Origin: Candidatus Heimdallarchaeota archaeon LC_2
Lineage (GTDB): Archaea > Asgardarchaeota > Heimdallarchaeia > Heimdallarchaeales > Kariarchaeaceae
Length of the DNA: 18,717 nucleotides
Assembly: GCA_001940725.1 (NCBI GenBank)
Contig: MDVR01000036.1
Coordinates: forward strand, 1 to 18,717
Reading direction: 5' to 3'
The notes beneath the pieces were generated by a model. The model worked only from the letters and a program-made list of their open reading frames with translations, did no database searches and was not told the origin of the DNA. Position numbers and translations under genes: made by a program. Below are positions 1-8,399 of this stretch, piece by piece (position 1 is the stretch's first letter; every line of letters starts with the position of its first letter).

Positions 1-2
1 GA

Positions 3-692
3 GTAGAATCATTACCGAGTAGGGTTGATGATCCGGTTAATGGTGTTTGGAATCATGAAGAATTTGTTCTCGGTACTGATGGAACACAATTCCACCCAGA
101 TGTGAAAGAGGATGAAGAGTTAAAAGTATGGCTTTCTGACATACTTCGTACAATTGAGATCGTTTATTCAAAGGATACGGAAATTGAAGGTATAGATTTA
201 TTACGATTTGTACTCTCAGAAAAGGTACTCGGTGTTGATTCAGCTTTCGATCAAACTGTTAATGGTATTGGAAATATGACTTATAGTCAAGATGGTGTAC
301 CTTTAATGGTTTCAAAACCAGCTTTCCTTGATGCTGATGCTTCAGTTCACGTTAATATAACTGGAGTAACTCCTGTTTACGACAATCACGAAACATTCAT
401 TGAAGTAGAACCGATAACGGGTGCAGTTATGAATGCTGCCAAGAGATTACAAATCAGTTTCTTAATTGGTGCTGGTAATTTCTTAACCTCATCGATAAAA
501 GAAGATCATTATATGCCAGTAGTATGGGTTGAAGAAGGCGGTGCTATAACTCCAGAATTAGCTGAGAAATTCAAAGATGCAATCTATGCAGCTCAGCAAA
601 TCGGAGATGTAGCACCAATAGCTGGTGCAGCTATTGGAGCTGTACTGCTTCTTACATCAATGTTTATAGGAATTAGAGCACGAAAACCATAA
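3..692 (+). CDS. CD36/LIMP-2/SR-B1 family scavenger-receptor-like membrane protein, C-terminal part (5' partial)
   Basis: The frame is open from base 3 without a stop, so the start lies outside the window; the GTG at 102 is only an internal codon. From memory of human CD36, the 229 visible residues align collinearly with the C-terminal half of its ectodomain. The shared blocks are GTDGTQFHP (72-98; CD36 has GTDAASFPP), a block around LRFVLSEK, DGVPLMVSKPAFL, EPITG (408-422) followed by AKRLQ (438-452), and YMPVVW (about 510-527). A single hydrophobic segment (about 609-674) and the short basic tail RARKP then end the protein, which is the CD36-family C-terminal anchor and cytoplasmic tail. 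The cysteines that form disulfides in CD36 are absent; the visible part has no Cys at all. Two N-x-T sequons (NMT, NIT) are present. CD36 proteins bind or carry lipids and lipoproteins at membranes; the ligand here is unknown. The N-terminal anchor is not visible. Confidence 0.88.
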   Translation, partial: VESLPSRVDDPVNGVWNHEEFVLGTDGTQFHPDVKEDEELKVWLSDILRTIEIVYSKDTEIEGIDLLRFVLSEKVLGVDSAFDQTVNGIGNMTYSQDGVPLMVSKPAFLDADASVHVNITGVTPVYDNHETFIEVEPITGAVMNAAKRLQISFLIGAGNFLTSSIKEDHYMPVVWVEEGGAITPELAEKFKDAIYAAQQIGDVAPIAGAAIGAVLLLTSMFIGIRARKP

Positions 693-707
693 ATTGGAAA
701 ACATAAT

Positions 708-732
708 AAAGAGCACCTTGAGGGTGTTCTTT
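708..732. terminator. Hairpin between convergent genes, likely shared terminator
   Basis: A 10-bp stem (AAAGAGCACC with GGTGTTCTTT, one G-U pair) closes the loop TTGAG. It starts 15 nt after the stop of the CD36-like gene and is followed by AT-rich sequence with short T runs. The neighbouring minus-strand gene ends at 788, so the hairpin lies between two converging transcripts and could act on both. Archaeal termination mainly needs U tracts, so its role is inferred from position and symmetry. Confidence 0.55.
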
Positions 733-787
733 CATTTAATATAACATATACAAAATTAATTAATTACAGTTATTTAATACCAATAAA

Positions 788-2683
788 TTAGATTGAAAAT
801 TTTTCGTTAAATTCAGAACGCATACGATTACAAAGTGTATCAAATCGTGCTCTAATCTTATAAGAATCGATTTGACGATTCTCATCAGCAATTATTTTAA
901 AAATTTGAATTGCCACTTCTGATACAAATTTATTGATAACCACTGATGTATTGGGATCAACATGTTTTACAAAAAATGCAATTTTAATATCTTCTGAGTG
1001 CTGAACAATAATTTTAGCCCCTCCTAATTCCAATGCACCAATGCTCTCTGCTTCGACAAACATCTCGCCACCAACTGCATCCAAGGATGACACTAATCCT
1101 GCCATCATTTCCTCATCAAACTCAATCTTTGAGTTTTGATATTCCCAAAATACTTGAAAAATTGGGGTAACATCTCGAAATATGAATATACCATGTAGTT
1201 CGGGGATATCGTCAACATCATATTGTTTCACATTACCTCGTATCATGGTTCGAGCAATAGCAGCTTGATCTAGAGCTTGGTCAATACTCTCTCCTGATTT
1301 TGACTGCATTGAAATTTCTAATGATTTTTCCATAGCCTTTTTTGACCATTCTAATGTCTGCTTCCGAGATAATTTGTAAGGTATTAAGAAATTGACAAAA
1401 CCACTATTGAGTGCAAAAATTAAAGGAGATGATGCACGTCTATCCCTTGCTCTGAAAACAACTTGAATTGACGGATTTATTTCTTTTGCATGTTCTGCAA
1501 AGAACAGTGGATCACCTGCATCTTCAGGTAAATTTGAATCTAAAAGGAGAACTCCGCAATGATGACTGTTTAGAAATTTGATGGCATCAGAATGATTAGT
1601 TGTATTTGTTATTTGAATGTCAGATTTTTTTGCAAAATATTTCACTAATCGATCTTGACTTGCTTTATCAATTCCAAAAAGTAACACCTCATTATTATCA
1701 GAAACTTCTGTTTTAATTTCGGGTTCTATCTTTTCGATTTGGTTTGATGCTTCTAATTTTCCAGTAATAGCTACTATATTATTGTACGCATCGTCTTTGA
1801 TTAAATCAAATTGTGCAATATCCTTAAGATTATCTCGTATAATCTCATCAATCATATCAGTGATGATAATCTCTGCATTTTCAAAATTGTGCCTTGTTAA
1901 ATTTCTTATAAATATTGAAACTTGTAAATCATCATGAAAACGGAGAATTACACTCACTCCACCAAAATTGATTTCTCTTAAAGGATCTTTGGTTGCAAGG
2001 AGCTCTCTACCTAACATTGAAACACCTGATAAGTATCCGGCAAATAGAATTTCATCTTTGGCAAGTATATCCTCAAAGAATTTTGTATATCGAGGTACTG
2101 ATTTCCAAATAATCATAACGCCAACAAACTTTACCGGTTGTGTTTCATCTGCAAATGTTAGAGTGGGATCTAAAAGTAAGTAACTAGCTTTGCTTAATTT
2201 TGGAGGTTGACTGACAAAGCTAGATAGCATCTTTGTAATTTCATGCTTAGCCAGCTGTTCAGCAAATAAATTTGAAACATAATTTTCCTTTAATGGATAA
2301 GACAAGAATGCATCCACAGAACCGTGATTGATGATATTTGCAATTAACCTAGAACCCCGCTTCTTCGAAATTACAACCACCCTCGCTAGTGGATGATTAA
2401 TCCTCACAACTCGTGATACTGATACTGCATTTATATCCTCACGATCATTATCTATAACGACGATTGCAAATAATTCCTGTAATAGTAAAACAATTGCTTC
2501 ATCCAGAGTATCTTTCTGAAATATGTTATATTTCTCTAAAGAATTTGATAATACCTTTTTTATTGTATGGAACTTCCCTCGACTTCCAATAATGAGAATG
2601 TTATTCTGTTGAGAGAGATTCACATATGATTCTTCATTTTCAAAAAGAGAATCTAGGTCGTCTAATGGATCAAATTCTTCCAT
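788..2683 (-). CDS. Duplicated receiver-like + longin/roadblock-like module protein
   Basis: The 631-aa protein contains two copies of the same module. Copy 1 has a receiver-like Rossmann domain (about 28-148; strand VVID with Asp78) and an alpha/beta domain (about 185-290). Copy 2 has a receiver-like domain (about 333-455; LLLDSNLP with Asp382 at the phosphorylation position) and a second alpha/beta domain (about 497-605, beginning HGIFIFRD). The second domains have the strand-strand-helix-strands-helix pattern of longin/roadblock sensor domains, which Asgard archaea have in large numbers and which act as small-GTPase regulators or scaffolds. The N-terminal acidic pair of true receivers is missing in both copies, so phosphotransfer is doubtful. 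An acidic N-terminus (FDPLDDLDSL) precedes the modules. I chose the ATG at 2683 over the TTG one codon earlier because a TATA-like box lies about 26 nt upstream of it. Cytoplasmic; partner unknown. Confidence 0.7.
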   Translation of the reverse strand: MEEFDPLDDLDSLFENEESYVNLSQQNNILIIGSRGKFHTIKKVLSNSLEKYNIFQKDTLDEAIVLLLQELFAIVVIDNDREDINAVSVSRVVRINHPLARVVVISKKRGSRLIANIINHGSVDAFLSYPLKENYVSNLFAEQLAKHEITKMLSSFVSQPPKLSKASYLLLDPTLTFADETQPVKFVGVMIIWKSVPRYTKFFEDILAKDEILFAGYLSGVSMLGRELLATKDPLREINFGGVSVILRFHDDLQVSIFIRNLTRHNFENAEIIITDMIDEIIRDNLKDIAQFDLIKDDAYNNIVAITGKLEASNQIEKIEPEIKTEVSDNNEVLLFGIDKASQDRLVKYFAKKSDIQITNTTNHSDAIKFLNSHHCGVLLLDSNLPEDAGDPLFFAEHAKEINPSIQVVFRARDRRASSPLIFALNSGFVNFLIPYKLSRKQTLEWSKKAMEKSLEISMQSKSGESIDQALDQAAIARTMIRGNVKQYDVDDIPELHGIFIFRDVTPIFQVFWEYQNSKIEFDEEMMAGLVSSLDAVGGEMFVEAESIGALELGGAKIIVQHSEDIKIAFFVKHVDPNTSVVINKFVSEVAIQIFKIIADENRQIDSYKIRARFDTLCNRMRSEFNEKFSI

Positions 2684-2705
2684 CAATTTTATAATGCATT
2701 TGAGA

Positions 2706-2713
2706 TATAAAAA
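2706..2713 (-). promoter_or_regulatory. TATA box of the receiver/longin-like gene (leaderless)
   Basis: Read on the minus strand the sequence is TTTTTATAT. Its centre is about 26 nt upstream of the ATG at 2683. That is the usual archaeal TATA-to-start-site distance, so the mRNA probably begins at or next to the start codon, and no Shine-Dalgarno site is seen. Confidence 0.55.
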
Positions 2714-2830
2714 GGATATTCTAACACGACCTATATCAGTTGAAAAGAGCGATTGTTTAGTGTTTTACAGTCATATCAAGGTAAAACATGAACTAAACCA
2801 ATAATTATGTAATATTGTGATTTTCAATTA

Positions 2831-3631
2831 TTACCTCTCAATATTGAGATATGATCCTATTCGTTTCAGAGAACTATGTGTGATATTGTCAAAAATTAAC
2901 TTATCAGATAGATTTACCGATGATTTAATATAAACTATTGAAATATGCTGATCACCAGATTGCACACTTTGTAAGACATTTCCCACTGAAATATTATCAA
3001 TAAACAATTCATTTAATAAAATAGAATTTGTTATTATTTGGTATAAAAATTTTCTAGGGCGACCTCTATGATACATTCTTGAAAGTGGTTCTTGACCCAA
3101 GAAACATCCTTTCTCCAAAGTAATTGCATTTGAGATCCCCGCTTCCAACGGATTTTGATCTATAAAGATTTTAATTGGAATATCTTCATTTTTCACCATC
3201 CATTCTTCGAAAGTAGTATAATCAATTGTTTCATCTAATTTATCTTTAGTCTGATGAAATTCAAACAGGACATTTCCAAATTTGATTGTATATTTATTTT
3301 CAGCGTCACTTCTTATTAAATAAAGAGGAGGGGTTTCTTCTTGAATATCTTCGAGTTTTATATTCATATCTAGTTTATATTTTAAAAGGTCTGCAATTAA
3401 GTTTTCTCTCATTTGAGGAGGAGTATATATGATATAATGATCATCGATTTCCGATAGCCAAAAAACTGATCGGATCTTAGCATTAGGTGCTAGAAATGCT
3501 GTTTGGCAGATTTTAATTTCCTTTAATTTCTCTAGATCAAATGTTGTTATTCCGTTAAGGTAAGACAATTTATCGGGACCACTAATTTTTAGAATTGTCC
3601 ATGGATTTAAATCAACTGCTTTGAATCCCAT
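2831..3631 (-). CDS. YgfZ/IBA57-like folate-binding Fe-S cluster protein (GcvT fold)
   Basis: The 266-aa protein carries the diagnostic YgfZ-family signature KGCFLGQE (residues 174-181) with the downstream spaced Arg, Gly and basic residues (R185, R189-G190, K194), matching the pattern KGC[FY]xGQE-x3-R-x4-G-x3-[KR]. The N-terminus (residues 8-60, strand-rich with a GPDKLSYLNGITT block) resembles the opening of the GcvT fold, in which a GxD..FL.G...D motif is common. YgfZ (bacteria) and IBA57 (mitochondria) use tetrahydrofolate and support assembly or repair of Fe-S clusters, for example in radical-SAM enzymes. The signature cysteine C176 is present. The length is a little shorter than E. coli YgfZ. 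The ATG start is clear. The gene stands alone, 148 bp from its downstream neighbour, and no partner gene is adjacent. Confidence 0.85.
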   Translation of the reverse strand: MGFKAVDLNPWTILKISGPDKLSYLNGITTFDLEKLKEIKICQTAFLAPNAKIRSVFWLSEIDDHYIIYTPPQMRENLIADLLKYKLDMNIKLEDIQEETPPLYLIRSDAENKYTIKFGNVLFEFHQTKDKLDETIDYTTFEEWMVKNEDIPIKIFIDQNPLEAGISNAITLEKGCFLGQEPLSRMYHRGRPRKFLYQIITNSILLNELFIDNISVGNVLQSVQSGDQHISIVYIKSSVNLSDKLIFDNITHSSLKRIGSYLNIER

Positions 3632-3863
3632 TTTATAATTTTTGATTATTTCTGTATCCCAAAAAGATTAGGATTTGGGTATTTGTATTAAATAAAAATA
3701 GATCTTAATACTGTAGTCTACATCTTGAAATATTAATTGTCAGTGAATCACAATCCAATTACCATTATATAACGAATTGTAAAAATACATTCAATTTTAA
3801 CGATCTCACAATAATTAATTTATACCACAAATTATAATCAAAACTTAGATATTGATATCTTTT

Positions 3864-3868
3864 GGTGA
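3864..3868 (+). promoter_or_regulatory. Shine-Dalgarno site setting the TTG start of mutS
   Basis: GGTGA lies 6 nt before the TTG at 3875 and complements the archaeal 16S 3' end. It supports TTG initiation, as no in-frame ATG occurs until residues 12-13, inside the conserved N-terminal domain. Confidence 0.7.
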
Positions 3869-3874
3869 ACCGAT

Positions 3875-6571
3875 TTGGACCAATATGAGCTTGCAAAAAC
3901 CACACCCATGATGAAACAGTGGTATGAAATTAAAAAATCACTTGGTGATGAAATACTGTTTTGTCGTGTAGGTGACTTCTATGAATTATTTTTTGACGAT
4001 GCAACTATTGCAAGCAAGATTCTAGATATCCAGCTAACCAAAAGAAAATTAGGGAAAGGGACCTATCCACTAGCAGGGGTCCCCGTAAGATCTTTGGAGA
4101 ATTATGTTACTCGATTAGTTTCCAAAGGGCATAAAGTTGCGATTATGGAACAACTTGAAGATGCGAAGGTGGTTCGCGGAAAAAAAACTATTACACGTGG
4201 ACTTACTAGAATCATTTCCAAAGGCACAATAACTGAAGATATGATGTTAACTCCCGGGAAAAATAATTACCTTGGAGCAATAACTCAATTTAATAAAGGA
4301 AAAAATGTTAAAATCGGATTTGCGGTTTGCGATCTCTCTACAGGCGATTTTAGATCGGCTGAATTTAAGAATCAACGAGATCTTATTCGGGCATACACTA
4401 AATTCTCCCCAGTTGAGATACTATTTTCAAATGAGATTGATGATCTAAATTTAGAATACGGGCTTGATCTCAATAATAATGAAATTCTTACAGAAAAACC
4501 AGGTCAGTGGTTTGAGATTGATTTTGCAAAGGAAATATTATTTGATCATTTTAATATTAAGACCGTCAAAGGATTTGGAATTGAAGATTCTAGTCCCGCA
4601 GTTTCTGCTGCAGGAGCTCTATTAAATTATTTAATAACGACTCAACAAACAAAATTTCCCCACATAACTTCAATAAAATCATTTGATATAACTGATACTA
4701 TGACGCTTGATTCAACCGCAATTAAAGGTTTAGAACTATTTGAAAATAATCAAGATCACACAGCATATGCTTCATTATTTAATTTAATGAATGAAACTGT
4801 AACTCCAATCGGTAGTAGGCAATTGCGTCATTGGATGGCAAATCCGTTAGCAGAGATTAATAAGATAAATGAGCGATTGAATGCAGTTACTGCATTAAAA
4901 AATGATGCAATTTTACTCCATACCGTTAGATCAATATTGAAAGATATTGGAGATATTGAAAGACTTACAACTAGAATCTCTATTAGAACTGTTAAACCCT
5001 ATGAATTAATTAAACTAGCTCAATCATTGGAGAATATACCAGATCTCAAAGAAAAGTTGAAACCGGTAAAAAATAAATTCCCAAATGATTTAATTGAAAA
5101 TCTAGATCCGTGCACAGATATTTCAACGTTAATTCGAAGAACTATTGTTGAAGAACCAGGTATAAACTTTGGTGAGGGAAAAATTATCAAATTAGGAATC
5201 AATCAAGAACTCGACAGATTGATTAGTATCATGAAAGAAGGCAAATCTTGGTTAACCAAATTCATTGAAAAAGAGCAAAAGCGGACAGGTCTTAAAAATA
5301 TAAGAATTAAACAAAATAATGTTATGGGCTATTTCATTGAAATATCAAAGAGGGAAGTTGAAAAAGTACCAGAGGAATATATTCGGAAACAAATTATGAT
5401 AAATGTTGAGAGATATTTTACTGAAGAATTGAAAAATTGGGAAAGCGAAATTCTTTCTTCTGAAATTAAAATCCAAGAATTGGAGACATCAATTTATAAT
5501 AACACACTTCAAGAGTTATCACAATTTATTAATATTTTACAGACAACAGCGAACCAAATTGCAGATATAGATTGTTTATCATCTTTCTCTTATTTAGCAG
5601 AAAGGAGGGATTATTGTAAACCTCAATTTAATGAAGAGAAATCATTAACTATTACAGGAGGTAGACATCCTGTAATTGAGAGTATCAACCAATCCATACC
5701 ATATGTCCCTAATGATATTATCTTGGATTATGATAAACAAAGATTAATGATTATCACTGGACCTAATTTTTCAGGGAAAAGCTCATTATTGAGAGCTACT
5801 GCTCTAATTGTTATAATGGCTCAAATGGGGAGTTTTGTACCTGCAGCGAATATAGATCTCGGGGTGATTGATAGGATATTTACCAGAATTGGTGCTTCAG
5901 ATAATTTAGTTGCAGGTCAATCGACATTCATGTTAGAAATGATTGATGCAGCGAATTTAGTTAATAATTGTACGGAAAGATCCCTGATTATTGCGGACGA
6001 ATTGGGTCGAGGAACATCGACGTATGATGGTTTAGCAATTGCCTGGAGCATTTCTGAATATTTGCATAATTTGCCGAATTCACCAAAGGCCATGTTAGCA
6101 ACTCATTATCACCAATTGTCAGAATTAGAAGATATCTTGGATTCATGCGCTAATTATCATTTTGAAATACGATTTGAAGAAGGCAAGCCAAAATTTAATC
6201 ATGAATTATCCCGAGGTTCTTCAGATAGAAGTTTTGGAGTAGAAGTTGCGAAACTTGCTGGCATCCCTGAGTTGGTTATTCAACGTGCAAGAAAGATACT
6301 TGAATTACTTGAATCCCAAGCAGCCAAAGTAAATCCTCATGATCCTCACGGAGTAAAACTTGCAGATCTTATCATTGCTGAAAATGGTCAAACATCATTG
6401 GATGATTGGTTTGGTAGTAAGAGAATATCAAGTGGAATAACAGAAGAACAAAGGATGAAAAAGTTTATTGATCATCCAGTTGTTCTAGAGCTTGGAAAAT
6501 TATCATTGGAAAAATTAACCCCACTGGATGCTCTTAATTTGCTTGAAAAGTTAAAGAAGATGGTCGAATGA
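3875..6571 (+). CDS. mutS: DNA mismatch repair protein MutS
   Basis: This is a full-length 898-aa MutS1 protein that recognises mismatches and recruits MutL. Domain I has the wedge motif GDFYELF with Phe35 and Glu37, the residues that stack on and contact the mismatched base (F36/E38 in E. coli). Connector, lever and clamp domains follow (about 130-590). The ABC-type ATPase has Walker A GPNFSGKSS (629-637), Walker B IIADELGRGTST with D708-E709, and the switch histidine block ATHYHQ. Near the C-terminus QTSLDDWF (839-846) matches the PCNA-interacting PIP consensus QxxLxxWF. It sits where bacterial MutS has a beta-clamp motif, and the final helices (LTPLDALNLLEKLKK) resemble the bacterial dimerisation tail. 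The start is TTG, supported by GGTGA 6 nt upstream. The stop codon overlaps the mutL start (ATGA), so translation is coupled. The family is patchy in archaea and is usually read as having been acquired from bacteria. Confidence 0.97.
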   Translation: MDQYELAKTTPMMKQWYEIKKSLGDEILFCRVGDFYELFFDDATIASKILDIQLTKRKLGKGTYPLAGVPVRSLENYVTRLVSKGHKVAIMEQLEDAKVVRGKKTITRGLTRIISKGTITEDMMLTPGKNNYLGAITQFNKGKNVKIGFAVCDLSTGDFRSAEFKNQRDLIRAYTKFSPVEILFSNEIDDLNLEYGLDLNNNEILTEKPGQWFEIDFAKEILFDHFNIKTVKGFGIEDSSPAVSAAGALLNYLITTQQTKFPHITSIKSFDITDTMTLDSTAIKGLELFENNQDHTAYASLFNLMNETVTPIGSRQLRHWMANPLAEINKINERLNAVTALKNDAILLHTVRSILKDIGDIERLTTRISIRTVKPYELIKLAQSLENIPDLKEKLKPVKNKFPNDLIENLDPCTDISTLIRRTIVEEPGINFGEGKIIKLGINQELDRLISIMKEGKSWLTKFIEKEQKRTGLKNIRIKQNNVMGYFIEISKREVEKVPEEYIRKQIMINVERYFTEELKNWESEILSSEIKIQELETSIYNNTLQELSQFINILQTTANQIADIDCLSSFSYLAERRDYCKPQFNEEKSLTITGGRHPVIESINQSIPYVPNDIILDYDKQRLMIITGPNFSGKSSLLRATALIVIMAQMGSFVPAANIDLGVIDRIFTRIGASDNLVAGQSTFMLEMIDAANLVNNCTERSLIIADELGRGTSTYDGLAIAWSISEYLHNLPNSPKAMLATHYHQLSELEDILDSCANYHFEIRFEEGKPKFNHELSRGSSDRSFGVEVAKLAGIPELVIQRARKILELLESQAAKVNPHDPHGVKLADLIIAENGQTSLDDWFGSKRISSGITEEQRMKKFIDHPVVLELGKLSLEKLTPLDALNLLEKLKKMVE

Positions 6572-8385
6572 GCAAAATAATTAAACTCCCAACTAAAATA
6601 ATTAGCCAGATCGCTGCTGGGGAAGTAATTGAAAGGCCTGCAAACATAGTTAAGGAATTAGTTGAAAATTCTATCGATGCTCAGGCTGATAAAATTCACA
6701 TTATAATAAAGGATGGAGGTCTCAATCAAGTATACGTTAGAGATAATGGAACTGGGATACCTGAAAATGAAGTCCTAAAAGCTTTCGAACTACACACAAC
6801 CAGTAAATTATTCGATGATCAAATAAAAGACGTACAAACCCTTGGATTCAGAGGTGAAGGATTAGCTTCTATTGCTTCTATATCAAAAGTTATATGCAAA
6901 TCGAAGAATTCCTCATCACACAAAGTAAATGAGATTACAATTGAAGGTGGTGATCTAGTAAAGCAACAAACAACCATCGAAAAATCAGAGAAATCTTGGA
7001 CATCCGTTAAAATAACTGGTTTGTTTTATAATACCCCAGTACGTAGGAAATTTTTAAAAAAAACCGCAACTGAGAGAAAAAGAATTATTGATATGGTTAC
7101 CCATTTTGCCTTGACCTATCCAAATATTCATTTTATATTAGAAGAGGAAGCTCAAAATAAGTTTACAACTCGCTTAGAGAGTCCTTCACGTCAATCATTA
7201 CTAGCAGTTATTTTTGATGTTTTAGGATCTGATATTGCATCTGAATTAATTGTACTGGACTCCAAGTTGAAAAATTGGCATGTAAGTGGATATATATCAA
7301 AACCGAATTTATTTAGAAGTGATCGATCTGTGCAATTTTTATGTATAAATGGAAGAATTGTAAGACATCAAGAGCTTCAAAAAAAGATAGAAAATGCGTA
7401 TGGATCACAATTAATGAGATCTGCTCACCCAATATTAGTTCTAAACATATCAGGACCAATTGATGCTATTGACTTCAACATTCATCCGCAGAAATCAGAA
7501 ATTCGATTCAAATCCAATGATACAATTCTATCAGATTTATCAGAATTGACGCGAACAACACTTGATACTAATGCAGAATTAGTCATACTCCCTCTTAAAA
7601 AGGTACCAATCAAAGATAAGATAGGAACACAGAAAATGGATGATCTATTTCCTGTTACTTCTGATTCAGAAGATATATCACATTTGGATACTGAATTAAT
7701 TCAGGAGGAAAATTCATCTCGAACCCCTTCTACCGGTGATATTTATAAACAATTATCATTATCTGATAATAAACAAGTAGTATCGAAATCAGGAATTGAG
7801 ATCCTAGGGCATATTATGAACAAATTTGCACTTGCATACGCAAACGACGAACTTTGGCTTATCGATATCCATGCAGCTGATGAGCGTGTAAAATTCGAGT
7901 ATTATGAAAAGGGATCACAACGCACAGTTCTATCTCAACAGATGTTACAACCAATATCGATCAGTTTAGCAGTAGGAGAGAAACAGTTTATATTAGATCA
8001 TAAAATTGAATTGGAGAAATTTGGATTAAGAATATCCAACGATTCTGATACATCAATTTTGGTTCATTCAACTCCAGTATATTTTGATCAAGAAATTAGT
8101 GAGTTATCAATAAAAAAAGTTCTATTAGATATTGCAGGATTTTTTGGAGAAACAGTCGATGACCAGTCAATTGTTGAATCACCCTTAAATAAAATTGAAT
8201 ACGGAATTGTTGCTAGACTTGCTTGTCATGGATCAATAAGATCAGGATATCCTCTTTCAAATGAAGTGATAGCTAAAGTCATTGACAATTTGCTAAAATG
8301 TACAAATCCTTGGACCTGTGCACATGGAAGACCTACAATTCTTAGATTACCAAAGTCAAGATTAGAGGGTTGGTTCCGTAGATAA
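6568..8385 (+). CDS. mutL: DNA mismatch repair protein MutL (endonuclease type)
   Basis: The 605-aa protein has the GHKL ATPase motifs in order: GEVIERPANIVKELVENS with the catalytic Glu and Asn, DNGTGIP, and GFRGEGLASI. A transducer domain runs to about residue 330. An acidic/polar linker (about 355-405) leads to the C-terminal dimerisation domain. That domain holds the metal-binding endonuclease motif DIHAADERVKFE (433-444, fitting DxHAx2Ex4E), with further metal-ligand motifs ACH (552-554) and CAHGRP (584-589). MutL of this type nicks the DNA itself, as in organisms that lack MutH and Dam methylation. The ATG overlaps the mutS stop by 4 nt, so the two are one operon. The 3' end is only 14 bp from the end of the convergent acyl-CoA dehydrogenase gene. 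Confidence 0.97.
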   Translation: MSKIIKLPTKIISQIAAGEVIERPANIVKELVENSIDAQADKIHIIIKDGGLNQVYVRDNGTGIPENEVLKAFELHTTSKLFDDQIKDVQTLGFRGEGLASIASISKVICKSKNSSSHKVNEITIEGGDLVKQQTTIEKSEKSWTSVKITGLFYNTPVRRKFLKKTATERKRIIDMVTHFALTYPNIHFILEEEAQNKFTTRLESPSRQSLLAVIFDVLGSDIASELIVLDSKLKNWHVSGYISKPNLFRSDRSVQFLCINGRIVRHQELQKKIENAYGSQLMRSAHPILVLNISGPIDAIDFNIHPQKSEIRFKSNDTILSDLSELTRTTLDTNAELVILPLKKVPIKDKIGTQKMDDLFPVTSDSEDISHLDTELIQEENSSRTPSTGDIYKQLSLSDNKQVVSKSGIEILGHIMNKFALAYANDELWLIDIHAADERVKFEYYEKGSQRTVLSQQMLQPISISLAVGEKQFILDHKIELEKFGLRISNDSDTSILVHSTPVYFDQEISELSIKKVLLDIAGFFGETVDDQSIVESPLNKIEYGIVARLACHGSIRSGYPLSNEVIAKVIDNLLKCTNPWTCAHGRPTILRLPKSRLEGWFRR

Positions 8386-8399
8386 ATCTATTAATTGAA

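Noticed and set aside
102..692. Complete 196-aa protein starting at GTG 102
   Set aside because: The frame is open to the window edge and the residues before 102 (GTDGTQFHP) belong to the conserved CD36-family alignment, so this is an internal GTG.
1968..2183. Plus-strand ORF inside the receiver/longin-like gene
   Set aside because: It is fully contained in a long well-supported gene on the other strand, with no domain or start signal.
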